From: Anagrus nilaparvatae
Taxonomy: Eukaryota; Arthropoda; Insecta; Hymenoptera; Mymaridae
Direction: 5' to 3'
NCBI GenBank assembly: GCA_022575985.1
Contig: JAKSXM010000007.1
Span: forward strand, 5,458,501-5,522,500
DNA length: 64,000 nucleotides
Shown: in pieces, positions 36,879 to 48,033 of the stretch
Layout: every line of letters starts with the position of its first letter
Position numbering within the stretch: the stretch's first letter is position 1
Made by a program: the position numbers and the translations under genes
Notes under the pieces: model-generated
Told to the model about the DNA's origin: nothing
The model's input: the letters and a program-made list of their open reading frames with translations, nothing else
Databases searched by the model: none

Positions 36879-38492
36879 TCATGTACGATCAGGTACTAAG
36901 GCTACCGATGCCAGCTGACACTTTTACTGTAGGCTACGCGGACGACCTGGTCCTAGTAATTACGGCAAAAAATGAAAAAATCGCCGAGGAGAAACTGAAT
37001 CAGGCAATGCATGGGGTAAATTACTGGATGGAAGACCACGACCTAAAGCTTGCAACGGCGAAGACTGAGATTGTCCTATTTACCCGTAAGCATATATTGA
37101 GACTATTATCCCAATATGTATTGGGGAGGATATGATAGAAACGAAGGAACACTTAAAGTATTTGGGAGTGCTGCTGGACACGAAGCTGACGTTTAAGGCA
37201 CAGATTCTGAGAAGCACGGAGAAGGCTGCCAGGCTGACTGCTGCGCTAAGCAGGCTCATGAGAAATACGTGCGGACCTAAGACCGGAAAGCGCAGGCTTC
37301 TTATGTCGGTAACCCACTCCATACTACTGTATGGTGCAGAAGTATGGGCCGACTGCATAAAGAAGGTCACTTATGCGTCTAAGCTTACGAGCGTGCAGAG
37401 GCAAGGAGCCCTGCGAATCTCCTGTGCCTATCGAACAGTGTCGTTGGAGGCAGCTCTAGTCATTGCTGGGGTAATCCCGATAGATCTGCTGGCTCTTGAG
37501 AGACAGTATATCTATCTGAACAAAGAGAGGGAAGGTATTGACCGCGCGAAGGCTACTTCGCGCCAGATCAGCCTAAGCGATTGGCAGGAACGTTGGACCG
37601 ACTACGCGAAGAGCAAATGGACCAAGAGGTTGATAGGAGAGATATCGCCTTGGATAAATAGAGGGCATGGGGACATTAATTATTTTTTGACCCAATTCCT
37701 AAGCGGACATGGACTTTTTTGCTCCTACCTCTTTCGGATCCAGAAGATGAATAGTGCTGAATGTATATACTGTCCTGGCAAAGACGACACGCCGGAACAC
37801 ACATTCTTCAAATGCGATAGGTGGGCTGCTAAAAAGTTTCAATTAGAAGCTAACATCGGTCAAATCACACCTGAAAATGTGGTTGGCCTGATGCTTCGAA
37901 ATGAAGAAGTATGGTCCGAAATTGGCCAGTATGTGGAGTACATACTCCGCACCAAAAAACCTGAAGTCCAAGGTATAGGCTAATATTAAGACGTATTGCG
38001 GTTATCCTGATGACTGCAGCTGTTGTACTAACATACTATCATCCCTGCAGTTACTCTTGATACCGCAAGCAATAGTAGATGGTAGGATAATTTTTATTTA
38101 TTTATTTATATATATTTATTTATTTTTTTACTTTTTTTTGTTGATAATGAGAATTAACGTATATTTTTAGCTAACATATATTTTATTAAAGATGACAGTA
38201 CATAAAGACGAAATTTCAACCAGATGGAATGACGGAGTCCTTAACCAGACTGGCGAGTCAGTGGATGCAAGTCAAAAGATGGAGTTCATGAATAGAACTA
38301 AATGGCCTTGAACCTGTCCTGAAGTAATGTGAAAACGGGCCCGGGATAGGCTCGCATAAGGTAGGAAGGGAGTGAAGTTTTAGTGGGTATAGGCAAAGTA
38401 GGTCGAGTCCCACATAACTGTCAGTTCGGATGCTGATCAGTATGCGTAATGCATTTCTCCACTTCCTACGCAAAAAAAAAAAGAAAAAAAAA
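36879..38492 (+). mobile_element. R1-clade non-LTR retrotransposon, 5'-truncated, inserted in the Penelope RT
   Basis: Flanked by a perfect 13 bp duplication ATGTAGATGATTT (36866-36878, 38493-38505). Begins inside the RT domain and ends with an A-rich tail (about 38471-38492). The 3' UTR (37984-38470) has no ORF. Confidence 0.92.
36890..37983 (+). pseudogene. R1-clade pol, C-terminal part (RT end to Cys-His domain)
   Basis: The first frame holds FTVGYADDLVLVI (RT catalytic motif) to 37135. The frame then shifts by one and continues 37132-37983 with ETKEHLKYLGVLLD, SILLYGAEVWAD, QGALRISCAYRTVS and the C-terminal zinc-binding CIYCPGKDDTPEHTFFKC. The downstream frame is intact to its stop. Much GC-richer than its surroundings, so a fairly recent insertion. 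Confidence 0.88.
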
Positions 38493-39382
38493 ATGTAGAT
38501 GATTTATTTTTGGTTGTTAATAAGGATCACATTGAAAAAGTTACTGATATTTTTAATGCTTTTAATGATTCATTGAATTTTACAGTTGAGAAAGAAATTG
38601 ATAATAAGATTAATTTTTTTGATATTGAAATTAAAAGAAATGAAAATGATTACTGTTCAGTGAATTGATTTAGAAAAAAGACATATTTAGCAAGATTTTT
38701 AAATTATAATTCACATCACCTTATTGAACATAAAAAAACAATAGTATTTAATTTAGTTGATAAGTGCATTAAACTTTCTGATGATAAATTTCATACTGAC
38801 AATTTGAATTTAATTAAAAAATTTTTATTAGCTAATGATTATCCAATTGATTTTATTGAATTGCAAATAGGTAGAAGATTGAATAAGATTAAGAAAAACA
38901 AAACCTTTACTAATAACATCATTGAACCTGATATAAGAAAAAAGAAAATAGTTTTGACTCCTTTTTATAAATACATTACACCAAAAATAAATAAATTAGC
39001 CAAAGAACTAGATTTTATACCAATTAATAAAATTAATAATAAATTTAGTAGCATGATTAAATTAGGAAAAGATAATGTTAATGTAAAAGAAAACTCAGGT
39101 ATTATTTATAAAATAAACTGTATAGATTGTGAATCATGTTATATTGGGCAAAGTGGTAGAAAATTAAAAAATAGGCTGAATGAACACATTAATGATGTAA
39201 AAAATAATAATTGGAAATCAGCATTAGTTGAACATTGTAATGAAACTTATCATAATTTTGATCTAAGCAATGTCCAAGTACTAGGATATGAAAAAAATAA
39301 AAATAAAAGATTTTTCCATGAAAGGGTTAATATACAGTTTCATGATAATACTATTAATAGAGCTCAAGATACAAATAATTGA
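38493..39382 (+). pseudogene. Penelope-like RT end and GIY-YIG endonuclease
   Basis: Resumes with VDDLFLVVNKDH after the duplication and continues to FFDIEIKRNENDY. A TGA at 38666-38668 replaces the tryptophan expected before FRKKTY. It then has RFLNYNSHH and, from about 39098, a GIY-YIG nuclease: GIIYKINC, CIDCESCYIGQSGRKL, RLNEH, and later HCNETYH. The cysteines between the GIY and YIG halves are the Penelope-type zinc-binding insert. One stop codon apart from the R1 split. Confidence 0.9.
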
Positions 39383-39479
39383 AAGATTGTTTACTAAAAT
39401 TCTATTGACTTGATTAAGAAAATGAGAAATAAAAAAGGAAAGAAAAATTATAGGAAAAATTTTTTTACTAAAAAGTGAA

Positions 39480-40272
39480 AACTTTATATAATTTTTATCA
39501 AAAGATTGATTCTAGAAAAACTTCTGGGTGTGCTTCATATTTAGGTGGTTTTTCACTATGTGAATGCTCGGTGACATTTAAATGGTTTTTCTCTTCTATG
39601 TGAATGTAATGTATTACAAAAATTTTATATAGTTTTGTTATTGATAAAAAATCTATTAATTGTATTATGAAGCTTTTTCTGAATTTCAAAACTGAAACTA
39701 AGAATTAACTATCTTTTATTTTTATCTTTTATTTTTGTTTTTATTTTTAATATTGGTGTAAAATTTCTATTTTGATTATAGTGGCATTTTTAAATACATA
39801 GTTTCTAAATTGGTTTTTGTAGTAAGTTTATAATATATGTAGGTGTATGTGAATGTATTTAAAATCAGCTGGTTACTCAGAAGCCATGATTCTTGGAAAA
39901 AATTCTTAAGGATGGCTAGAATATCAAAGTATTTTATTATTATATTAAATTAAAAGTTTTTGTGTAATTATATATGACTTCATAATTTTAATTAGATATT
40001 ATGATGAGACAAAATTATAACTTTTTTGTGATATCTTATAATTTATAAAATAGGTAATTTTTAATTTCATTGTATACATATAAACAATACTGTTTTAAAA
40101 AAATTTCTATATATTTATAATTGTTATTTTATTTTATATTTTTAGCTTGAAAAGGGTAGTAATCAAACTACCGAAACTGTCGTTTGACATAATTGCAATA
40201 AAATAAAATTGAAAATAAACAACGTTTTTTGTTCTTTATTGACCAAGATAAAAATAATTTTGACTTAATTTT
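39480..40272 (+). repeat. Right pLTR of the Penelope-like element
   Basis: Repeats the left inverted pieces. Contains TTGAAAAGGGTAGT-AATCAA-ACTACCGAAAC, a short hairpin followed by CGAAAC, at about 40147-40178, and ends TTTATTGACCAAGATAAAAA. Minus-strand residues HSEKPPKYEAHP at about 39530-39560 vaguely resemble a zinc-finger linker. Confidence 0.75.
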
Positions 40273-40285
40273 CTAACAATTATTT

Positions 40286-40450
40286 CCTTTATTTTTTCAA
40301 TATATTGTCCACGTTTCGAAGACTTTCAATCTTCATTATCAAGGCTAAAAAATTATAATATTTGTGTTTGCATACTATGACTTAATTACATTTACTTACT
40401 ACAGCGTGTACACATTTAATCTGACAAAATCTTAAGTACATTAAAATGAT
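40286..40450 (-). mobile_element. Penelope-like terminal fragment, family 2 (3' of gene A)
   Basis: Continues the sequence interrupted by the 31435-40272 element: AATTATTTCC, then ACGTTTCGAAGACTTTCAAT and the hairpin, as at 53398-53470 and reversed at 12320-12440. Confidence 0.6.
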
Positions 40451-42480
40451 TTTTAATTTATTTTTCATTTATTTATTTATATTCTGGATTTAAAAAAAAT
40501 AGTTTTTAATTTACTATTTAATTTTTATTTACAATACTTTAAAAAATTAAATTTTGTCCATGTAAACATTAATATTTTATTTGCACTAAAATTTTAAAAA
40601 CTGAAATTCGTGGCGATCTTAGCAGTTGGCCGTGGACTGAATATTGTCTTAAATAACTAAAAAATACTAATTTTTGAAAAATATTTGGTTAACCCGAATT
40701 TTGGTATTGCCTCTAATATTTTCAGGACCATTGAAGATTACGATTCTGATATGAAATTTTTAAAACTCAAAATGGCTGATTTCGAATATTTTTTTTTAGT
40801 TTAGACTATTTAAAACATTTTAACTTAGATTTAGAAGCTAACTTTGGTCGAGTCAAAATCTATTTTGAAAAAAGTTAACAATGACTTGAATCACAGTATA
40901 TCATGTTTAAAATGCTTGAAATAAATAAATATCCAATTTTGAGGTTGAAAATCCGCTATTTTGAGTCTATCATTTTGAATTCAAAAAATTTGATCTTAGA
41001 ATCGGGCTCAGTGGTTCTGAGAACCTTCGAGGTATAAAAAGTTGTAAAAAATGAAATTTAGGAAAGTAAACAAAGAAAAATAATGGAAGTTTGATAGATT
41101 TTGCTTTGGATTGACAGAAACACAAAGCTAACTAATATTTAATTTTATAAATTGTTTATATTTTATAACTCCTTTGAAAAATCGGAGACAGAAAAGATTA
41201 AAATTCACCAAATCAACAATTAATCAATTTCATTAAGGGTATCTTCTCTCAGTTTTGAAATAGAAAGTCGATTTTTTTTTTTTATTGACTTGTGATCAAA
41301 AAGTATTCAAGAATATGGAAAAAAATTGTAAATGATTCCCGCAAATAATAAAGAAACGACAGCGCCTGAAAGTAAATGTGCCAGTGTGCAAGAATACAAA
41401 ATCCGAATCTTTAAACGCATTTTTCTCAAAACGAACTTTTTGAAAAAAAACTACTTCTCCGATTTCTATTTATTTTTTTTTAATCAATTCGTTATGAAAT
41501 TTTACACAAACTGAACTACAATTAACCTGATCGGAAACTTGCAAACTAAAATACGATATTTATGTAATTTGATTCGCAGCCGCATTTAAGGTACTTTACC
41601 ACCCAGGTATCAGTCCAAAATTTTTCTGAGAATTGAAATTTATATTTTAGTCAGCCCAAGAAAACAATAGTCGGGGAAGATCCCATCTATTGATCTCAAA
41701 ATCCTTTGAAATGCGAGCATGATTTTTTATTGTATATTTTGATTGATTTATTTGTTTTATCTATTTTTATCGGCTTTTTATTTAATTTTTTGAGGTTTTT
41801 TACTATTTTTATTTATTATACAACGTGATCACGAAATCATGGAGTTGTGATTATAAGCCAAAGTGTAGGTAGAAAAAGCAAAAAATAAATTATGGGATTT
41901 GAATGATTTTATGCGTTCTCTCGATTGGTAAGTTCAAAATTTTGGTACGGCTTACCAGTTTTTCAGAAAAAGAAAAATTTTCACCAAAAAAACGAAAAAG
42001 GTCAATTTTTTTTATTCATATTTTAAAAAATGCATAAAAAATAATATTTTACCGATTAGTTTTAATTAATATTGCATTTTTTTTAAATATCTCAAATTAA
42101 AATTTTTTATCATTTTTGAAAATGGTAATATTACTTTCTGAAAGGTAAGCCGGCTAAGTTCAGACGATATATCACATAGTTTAGTAAAAAAAATAAATAA
42201 ACTATAGGGCGCGTTAGTTCTTCTGCTACTCTAATTCTCGATAACCGCATAAGGAAAATATTTCGAGGTTATTTATTTATTTGTATTTTTTATTAATTAT
42301 AATTGTATAATATTTATTTAATTAAATGAGAGCGTAAAGGAATATTTTTTCTGCAAATGAAATCGTGTTTTCTCACATTATTTTGAAAATTAAAAGATCC
42401 TAACCTACGAAATAATTACATAGCAAATACAAGATGGAAAAAAATTTGTAAATAAAAGATAAGTAAATGTATTTAAGTTT
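40451..42480. other. Unannotated AT-rich stretch
   Basis: Two kilobases with only short frames and no element ends or RNA genes that I recognise. Confidence 0.5.
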
Positions 42481-42499
42481 CTGATTTAAGTTTGAAAAT

Positions 42500-42620
42500 T
42501 TTCTTTATTATTATTAGGTAAATAAAAATAAAGACGATCAAAAATGGAACAAATTTAGAAATAATTTATTTATTTCGACGTTTCGAAAGCTCAGTATCTT
42601 AAAATAAAAGTAAATTTTGC
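42500..42620 (-). mobile_element. Third Penelope-like terminal fragment
   Basis: On the minus strand TTAAGATACTGAGCTTTCGA then AACGTCGAAATAAATAAATT, a Penelope-type CGAAACGTCG end different from the other two families. Confidence 0.45.
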
Positions 42621-42768
42621 TGAATTGTCATTATTTGAATATTATTTTGATAGTCAATTAACTTAGTTAACTTAACTTAGTTCTTAAATTAAATAAGAAC
42701 AAACTAATATTATTTCTTTTTTATTATCACTAGAACTAATTTTAACTAATAAACTCTCATATTTATCA

Positions 42769-43068
42769 CTATATTTTTGGATGTCTAATCCAATCTCTAA
42801 TCCCTAGACTAGAACTAATGCTTTTTTTCACAGCAATTAATACACTACCACCTCTTTTCACAACATTGTCATAATTTCTGTCACATCTGTAAATTATATA
42901 ATTATTAAAACCTAACTCAATGTCATCAAATGAATCATTTAACCATGTTTCCACAAAAATTATAACATCAGGTTGAAAGTGAGAAGTATGGAATTTATGA
43001 GATTTTTCAATGGTCCTGGTCCTTAACCCATGTACATTGTGATAATACACTGAAAGTCCACTGTACAC
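42769..43068 (-). pseudogene. Non-LTR retrotransposon endonuclease fragment (Jockey/CR1-like)
   Basis: Reads LSVYYHNVHGLRTRT, PDVIIFVETWLNDS and YRCDRN..KRGGSVLIAV, the N-terminal part of an APE-type endonuclease with the catalytic ET(W) motif. It stops at about 100 codons and continues as non-coding sequence, so it is a short relic. Confidence 0.75.
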
Positions 43069-43074
43069 TGGATG

Positions 43075-43500
43075 AAATTCGTCTTAAAAAAGATTGAAAT
43101 TTTATTGAAAAAAGCCTGTTTCTGAACTTTAAACATGCATTACTCGCTTGATTTTCATCGTAAAATAATAATTTTTTTTTTTTTTAACGATTAATTTTTC
43201 CCTGGAAATTCATTTTTTTAAGAAAAAAATCATTTTTATTGGCCAAATTTCAATTTTTAGTTCAAAAATTGTGTTAAGTAAATTTTACTACTTACAGTTT
43301 TCAAAGGCTTTAGACCTAAAAATTGAAATTTGGTTAATAAAAAAGATTTTTTTCTTGAAGAAATGAATACTCAGGGAAAAATTAATCGATTTAAAAAAAA
43401 AAATTATTCTTTTACGATAAAAATCAAGTGAGTAATGCATGTTTAAAGTTCAGAAACAGGCTTTTTTCAATAAAATTTCAATCTTTTTTAAGACAAATTT
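43075..43500. mobile_element. Foldback MITE (arms about 185 bp)
   Basis: Left arm from GTCTTAAAAAAGATTGAAAT and right arm its complement ending near 43500, with about 50 bp in the centre. No coding. Confidence 0.8.
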
Positions 43501-43851
43501 GAGCAAAATCTTAAATTGACGATAACTTGGCTAAATTTCATCGTAAAAACATAAGTTTTTTTTTCTGGTGTGGTTTTTTTAGTTTTTAGTTTTTTATCTA
43601 TTTTTTAAAATTTTATTTACCTAAAAAGTTATTTTAAAAATTTGGGGTAGCTCAGATACGAAAAACACGTTTTTTGACATAAAAGTGAAAAAATCTTTTT
43701 GGCACCTATCGCTGATTTCTTGTTCACGATTTTTTTCGGTTTTCTGAAGGTTCAAACTACCTGAAAACACGGGTTATATCGATGTGCCCTCAAAAAAAAA
43801 AATTACGATTCTAGGCTCAAATTAAGTAGCACTTTTAAAATAATTGCTCAT
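43501..43851. other. Unannotated interval
   Basis: AT-rich spacer between the foldback MITE and the long-TIR element; nothing recognised. Confidence 0.5.
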
Positions 43852-44258
43852 ATATTACAAATTTAATTGTAATATACTAGAATATGAAAGAAAAGTTAAA
43901 TTTATACATTTTCCTATATTTTTAACTTATCTGCGCAGACCTAGATATAATGGATGTTCATTAAGACTACACAACTGACTTAGCTGAAAAACTACATAAA
44001 AAACTATATAACCGGGACAAGATGTGTTTTTTTGGGAAATATTTACTTGATGATTGCGTTTATCATTTTTCTAGACCACATAGGGTCTCGGCGCCGTTTT
44101 TGGACACTTTACTGGAGTTGAAACTGTGATTTTTTCAATTTTTTTGTTTTTAATGAAAAAACTAAGATTAAGATAAAAATACCCACCGAGTAACGATTTT
44201 TCATTTGGCGTATGGGCAAGAAAAAGGGGGTTTGCTATTTTTTGGGGATTGTAACTTA

Positions 44259-45870
44259 TCCTCTGAACACTATTCTGTAAATATATGTCCAAAATTACAG
44301 AATAACAGTCTATGGCCTGTAATACTTATTTTTTACAGTCTATGTTATGTAAATTTCTGAATTACAGAATAGACATTATATTTTTATATCGAGGGCTAGT
44401 TAACTTTTAGTACAATTTACTATTTTTTAAAAAAAGTAAAAAATTACTTTTAGATATAATTACGTGGGTTTTTGGGTTCGCTGAGCTGAAGTTCGGTTAC
44501 AAAATTCAAAAATTCCGAATAATTAACACCAAAATCGCAAAATTTAGTAAAAAAATATTAATTTTAAAACTTTTAATAAATTATTCTTGACTGCGACACT
44601 TGGGGTTTAAGGAAACGCTGATCCCGAATTTTTTAGCTTTTATTCCAAATAATGGACCCAAACACCGCAAAATTTGGTAAAAAAATAATATTTTAAAAAT
44701 TTTAATTAATTTTTTATTTTTGACTGTGGTACTAGGGTTTCAGGGATTCGCTGACCTCGATTTTATTAGCCCATTTCAAAATTCCTAATAATTTATCCCA
44801 AAACCGAGATTTTCGGTTAACACACGAATATTTTTAATAATTTTTATTAATTATTAATTATTTTTGACTGCCGTACTTGGAGTTTTAGGGCATAGTAAAT
44901 ATAAATTTATTAGCGAAATTTTTAAATTTTAAATCATTAAACCCAATACCGTAAAATTAGGTAAAAATATTTTAAAAATTGTAAATTATTTTTATTGACT
45001 GCGGATTTTGGCGTAAAAACGATACGTTCACCACCATCTTTACCCACATAACCTAAAAAAGAGGTCTATAATAAAAAAACGACACGTCAAGCCTTATTTC
45101 CTCATAACATGAGGATGTGGTCTAACGAAATTTTTCATATTCCACTCCCTTAAGCTATAAAATTATTAGGCAAATAGAAGGGTAGTAAACTGTCCACTCG
45201 TGCATAGCTTCCATTTTTAAACGAATAAACTTTAGACAATAATCTTTAATTTAAAGTTTAAGTGTCTAGTGTCGTTTTTTGATTATAGAACACTTATTTA
45301 AGTTACGCGGCAGCTAATATCTGTAGTGGCAAAAATTTTGTAGTGGCAAATAAAGTACTGTATCTATTTTTATTGTCGTTTTTTTATTATAGACCACTTC
45401 ATAACCCAAAATCCGCAGTCAATAAAAATAATTTACAATTTTTAAAATATTTTTACCTAATTTTACGGTTTTGGGTCCGTTATTTGGAATAAAAGCAAAA
45501 AAGTTCGATCAGTGTTTCCTGAAAGCCCAAGTGTCGCAGTCAAGAATAATTTATTAAAAGTTTTAAAATTAATATTTTTTTTACTAAATTTTGCGATTTT
45601 GGGTTTAATTATTCGGAATTTTTGAATTTTTTAACCGAATTTCAGCTCAGCGTACCCAACAATCCGCGTAATTATATCTAAAAGTAATTTTTTACTTTTT
45701 TTAAAAAATAGTAAATTGTACTAAAAGTTAACTACCCCTCGATATAAAAATATAATGTCTATTCTGTAATTCAGAAATTTGCATAACAGACTGTAAAAAA
45801 TAAGTATTACAGGCCATAGACTGTTATTCTATAATTTTGAACATATATTTACAGAATAGTATTTAGAGAG
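44259..45870. mobile_element. 1.6 kb TA-flanked TIR element inside copy 1
   Basis: TA duplication at 44257-44258 and 45871-45872. Long inverted termini (TATTCTGTAAATATATGT, AGTCTATGGCCTGTAATACT). Copy 2 of the host element has the empty site (AACTTAAGAGATG near 56415). Further palindromic blocks inside (about 45040-45400, ACGACA/TGTCGT with TCTATAATAAAAAA). Mariner-like by its TA target; no coding. Confidence 0.8.
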
Positions 45871-46138
45871 TAAGAGATGCTAGTATTGAATTTACGCACG
45901 CGTAACGCTGACCAAGTCAATTTGACGCAGTACGCTTGCGTAATAAATTCTTCAAGTTGAAGCTGTACGCTTTACGCTGTACCCATGCGTAATAAATCGT
46001 CGTAATAAATCTTCTTTATTTTTGAAATTTTGATATTTTTTCCCTCAAGTTACAATTCCCTTAAAATAGCAAACCCCCTTTTTCTTATTCATACTTCCGA
46101 AGAAAGTTTCTTACCAAGGGAGTATCATCCCCCTCATA

Positions 46139-46376
46139 CACGCAAAAAAAAACAATAGTAAAATTAACCTCAACGAATTTAGTAAACAAAAATTAATAAA
46201 TATTGGTAAATATAACCAAAAAATTAGTAAATTCTACTAAAAAAATTGAAGTTTTAGTTTTATAAACAAATTTTATTAGTGAATTTTACTAAAAATTTAT
46301 AATGACTTTTAACCACACTGAACTTAGTAAACACAATCGTTATTTTGGTTATATTTACTAATTTTTTATATGCGTG
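46139..46376. mobile_element. 238 bp TA-flanked MITE
   Basis: Ends CACGCA and TGCGTG with TA on both sides (46137-46138, 46377-46378). Interior of AATTTAGTAAA-type repeats. Absent from the matching place in copy 2 (near 56670). Confidence 0.8.
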
Positions 46377-47969
46377 TATGGGTTACAACTATTAACGTGG
46401 AACATGTTCATAAGGAGGGGTACTTGGAAAAAACTACCACTAAAGGGGAGGTTAAAAACGGATGGTTTCAAGGAGGGGGAGTAAAATGTTCTTAGAATAC
46501 TTTTGTTTTAAGAACTTAGAATAATTTCGATGTAGGGACTGAGAATAATTTCATTATAGGGACTTGGGATAATTTCGATACAGGGACATAAAATAATCCA
46601 ACTTTAGGGACTTGGAATAATGTTGTTTGAATTTAATTAATCATTTTAAAAATTTCTATTATACATAAAGATGTTCCATGCTCATTGACTGTGTTTACAC
46701 TTGATTGTGTTCACACAAATTTTTGATCTCGAAGACTATCTATTATATCTGGGTTAGTGCAGATGAGTTAAAAATACATAAATATGTATATTTTCAAATT
46801 ACTTCCATATTTTAACATATTAAAATTAAATTTTTTAGATTTATGATTTACTATTTCTTTTTTAAACGTGTTTTTGAATATATCCACCGAGATATCACTA
46901 TATTGGGCAAAAAAAATAGCGCCAAGCGGATTTTTTACTTTTTTGTTTTTTTAGGACCTGTAGGTACGCTGCAATCAAAATTGATCGGAATCTAGGAGGT
47001 ACCTTTAAATTTTATTTAAATTTAATAAAGGCGACAGCGTTTATAACTTTATAATATATAAGCGTTCTTTGCAGCGCTTTTAACATTTTTAATTCTTGTT
47101 TATGTTTTTAGAGTTGTAGAACGTTTAGTCAAGTTGAAATAATCTTATTTTTTGGTGAAAACAGATATTATATTAGTACTTAGTGGCCCAAAAAACTTAT
47201 TTACGTATTAAAAACTTCTGAAAAGAAAACATAGGTACTAACTTCCACTTACGGAAGCGATGCCAAAAATATAAATTAATCGATTGGAACTGTCACCATA
47301 TTTCAAAGAAAATAATTAGGAATAATTGAACATTGCTGATAGTAAAAGATAAAATATATTAAAAATTTTACGCACTCCAAAGTTTCCGCGTACATAGAAC
47401 TTGCTACATGAATTTTAAATTTCAATATCTGATTTAATCAATGCAAAGTCAAAATGTTAAAGGGAAATTTTTAGTATGTTAATACTAATAATCAAGTATA
47501 ATCTTCGATAAGTTTGAAAAAACGAATCAAATTATTGATTCATATAGATTGAAATAAATAATAATTTTATTTTATTTTATTAATAAAAAAAGGAAGTTAT
47601 ATGATAAAATTCAAAGCTAAGGTCAATTCATCGCATTTTTGACAAACAGGAAATATCGCCTGTTTTTCATTTTTCCTAAAAATTTTTCAATTTTGGTAGT
47701 TAGATAATAATAATTTGAACAGTTTTTATAATAATAAAGTAAATAACAAAAAGAATCAAGATAACTGTTTCATAGTATTTTTTTTCTATACATTTCATTA
47801 GCTAAATAAATAGCTTATACTAAGAATTTGCAGTTAAATAACAGCTTTTAAAAATTTACTCTTTGTAATAAAAATGTCATATAATAAATTAGCTTTTTAT
47901 CTTAAAATATTTTAATTATTTTACGGCACGTAAATGTAATTATTTTTAAAATTGTTTTATAGAATTTGG

Positions 47970-47979
47970 TATATAAAAG
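47970..47979 (+). promoter_or_regulatory. TATA box of gene B
   Basis: TATATAAAAG 64 bp upstream of the ATG at 48034, at the same spacing as in gene A. Confidence 0.7.
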
Positions 47980-48033
47980 AAAATGATTAGAGTCTAAAAT
48001 TTTAGTTACAGTAAAATATTGTAAAAAACAAAA

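Larger units (their letters stand above)
31435..40272 (+). mobile_element. Penelope-like element with inverted, split pLTR
   Basis: Flanked by a 13 bp duplication CTAACAATTATTT (31422-31434 and 40273-40285). The right pLTR (about 39670-40272) is repeated inverted on the left in three pieces: about 31480-31709, about 32545-32749 and about 36330-36490, which are adjacent blocks once the two insertions at 31710 and 32750 are removed. The coding part (RT and GIY-YIG endonuclease) lies at 36499-39382 and is itself split by an R1 element. 5'-truncated: the reverse transcriptase begins in the middle of the domain. Confidence 0.85.
43852..47065. mobile_element. Long-TIR DNA element, copy 1
   Basis: The left arm (about 43852-44020; TCTGCGCAGACCTAGATATA then GGATGTTCATTAAGAC) is inverted at the right (about 46745-46960). 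The right end runs on through GGTACSTTSAAATTTT to AAAGGCGACAGCGTTTATAA, as in copy 2 at 63661-63720. The outermost about 100 bp of the left arm are missing. Two TA-flanked MITEs are nested in it (44259, 46139). A degenerate 24 bp tandem repeat (AATAATTTCGATRYAGGGAC) is at about 46499-46625. No transposase. Confidence 0.7.
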
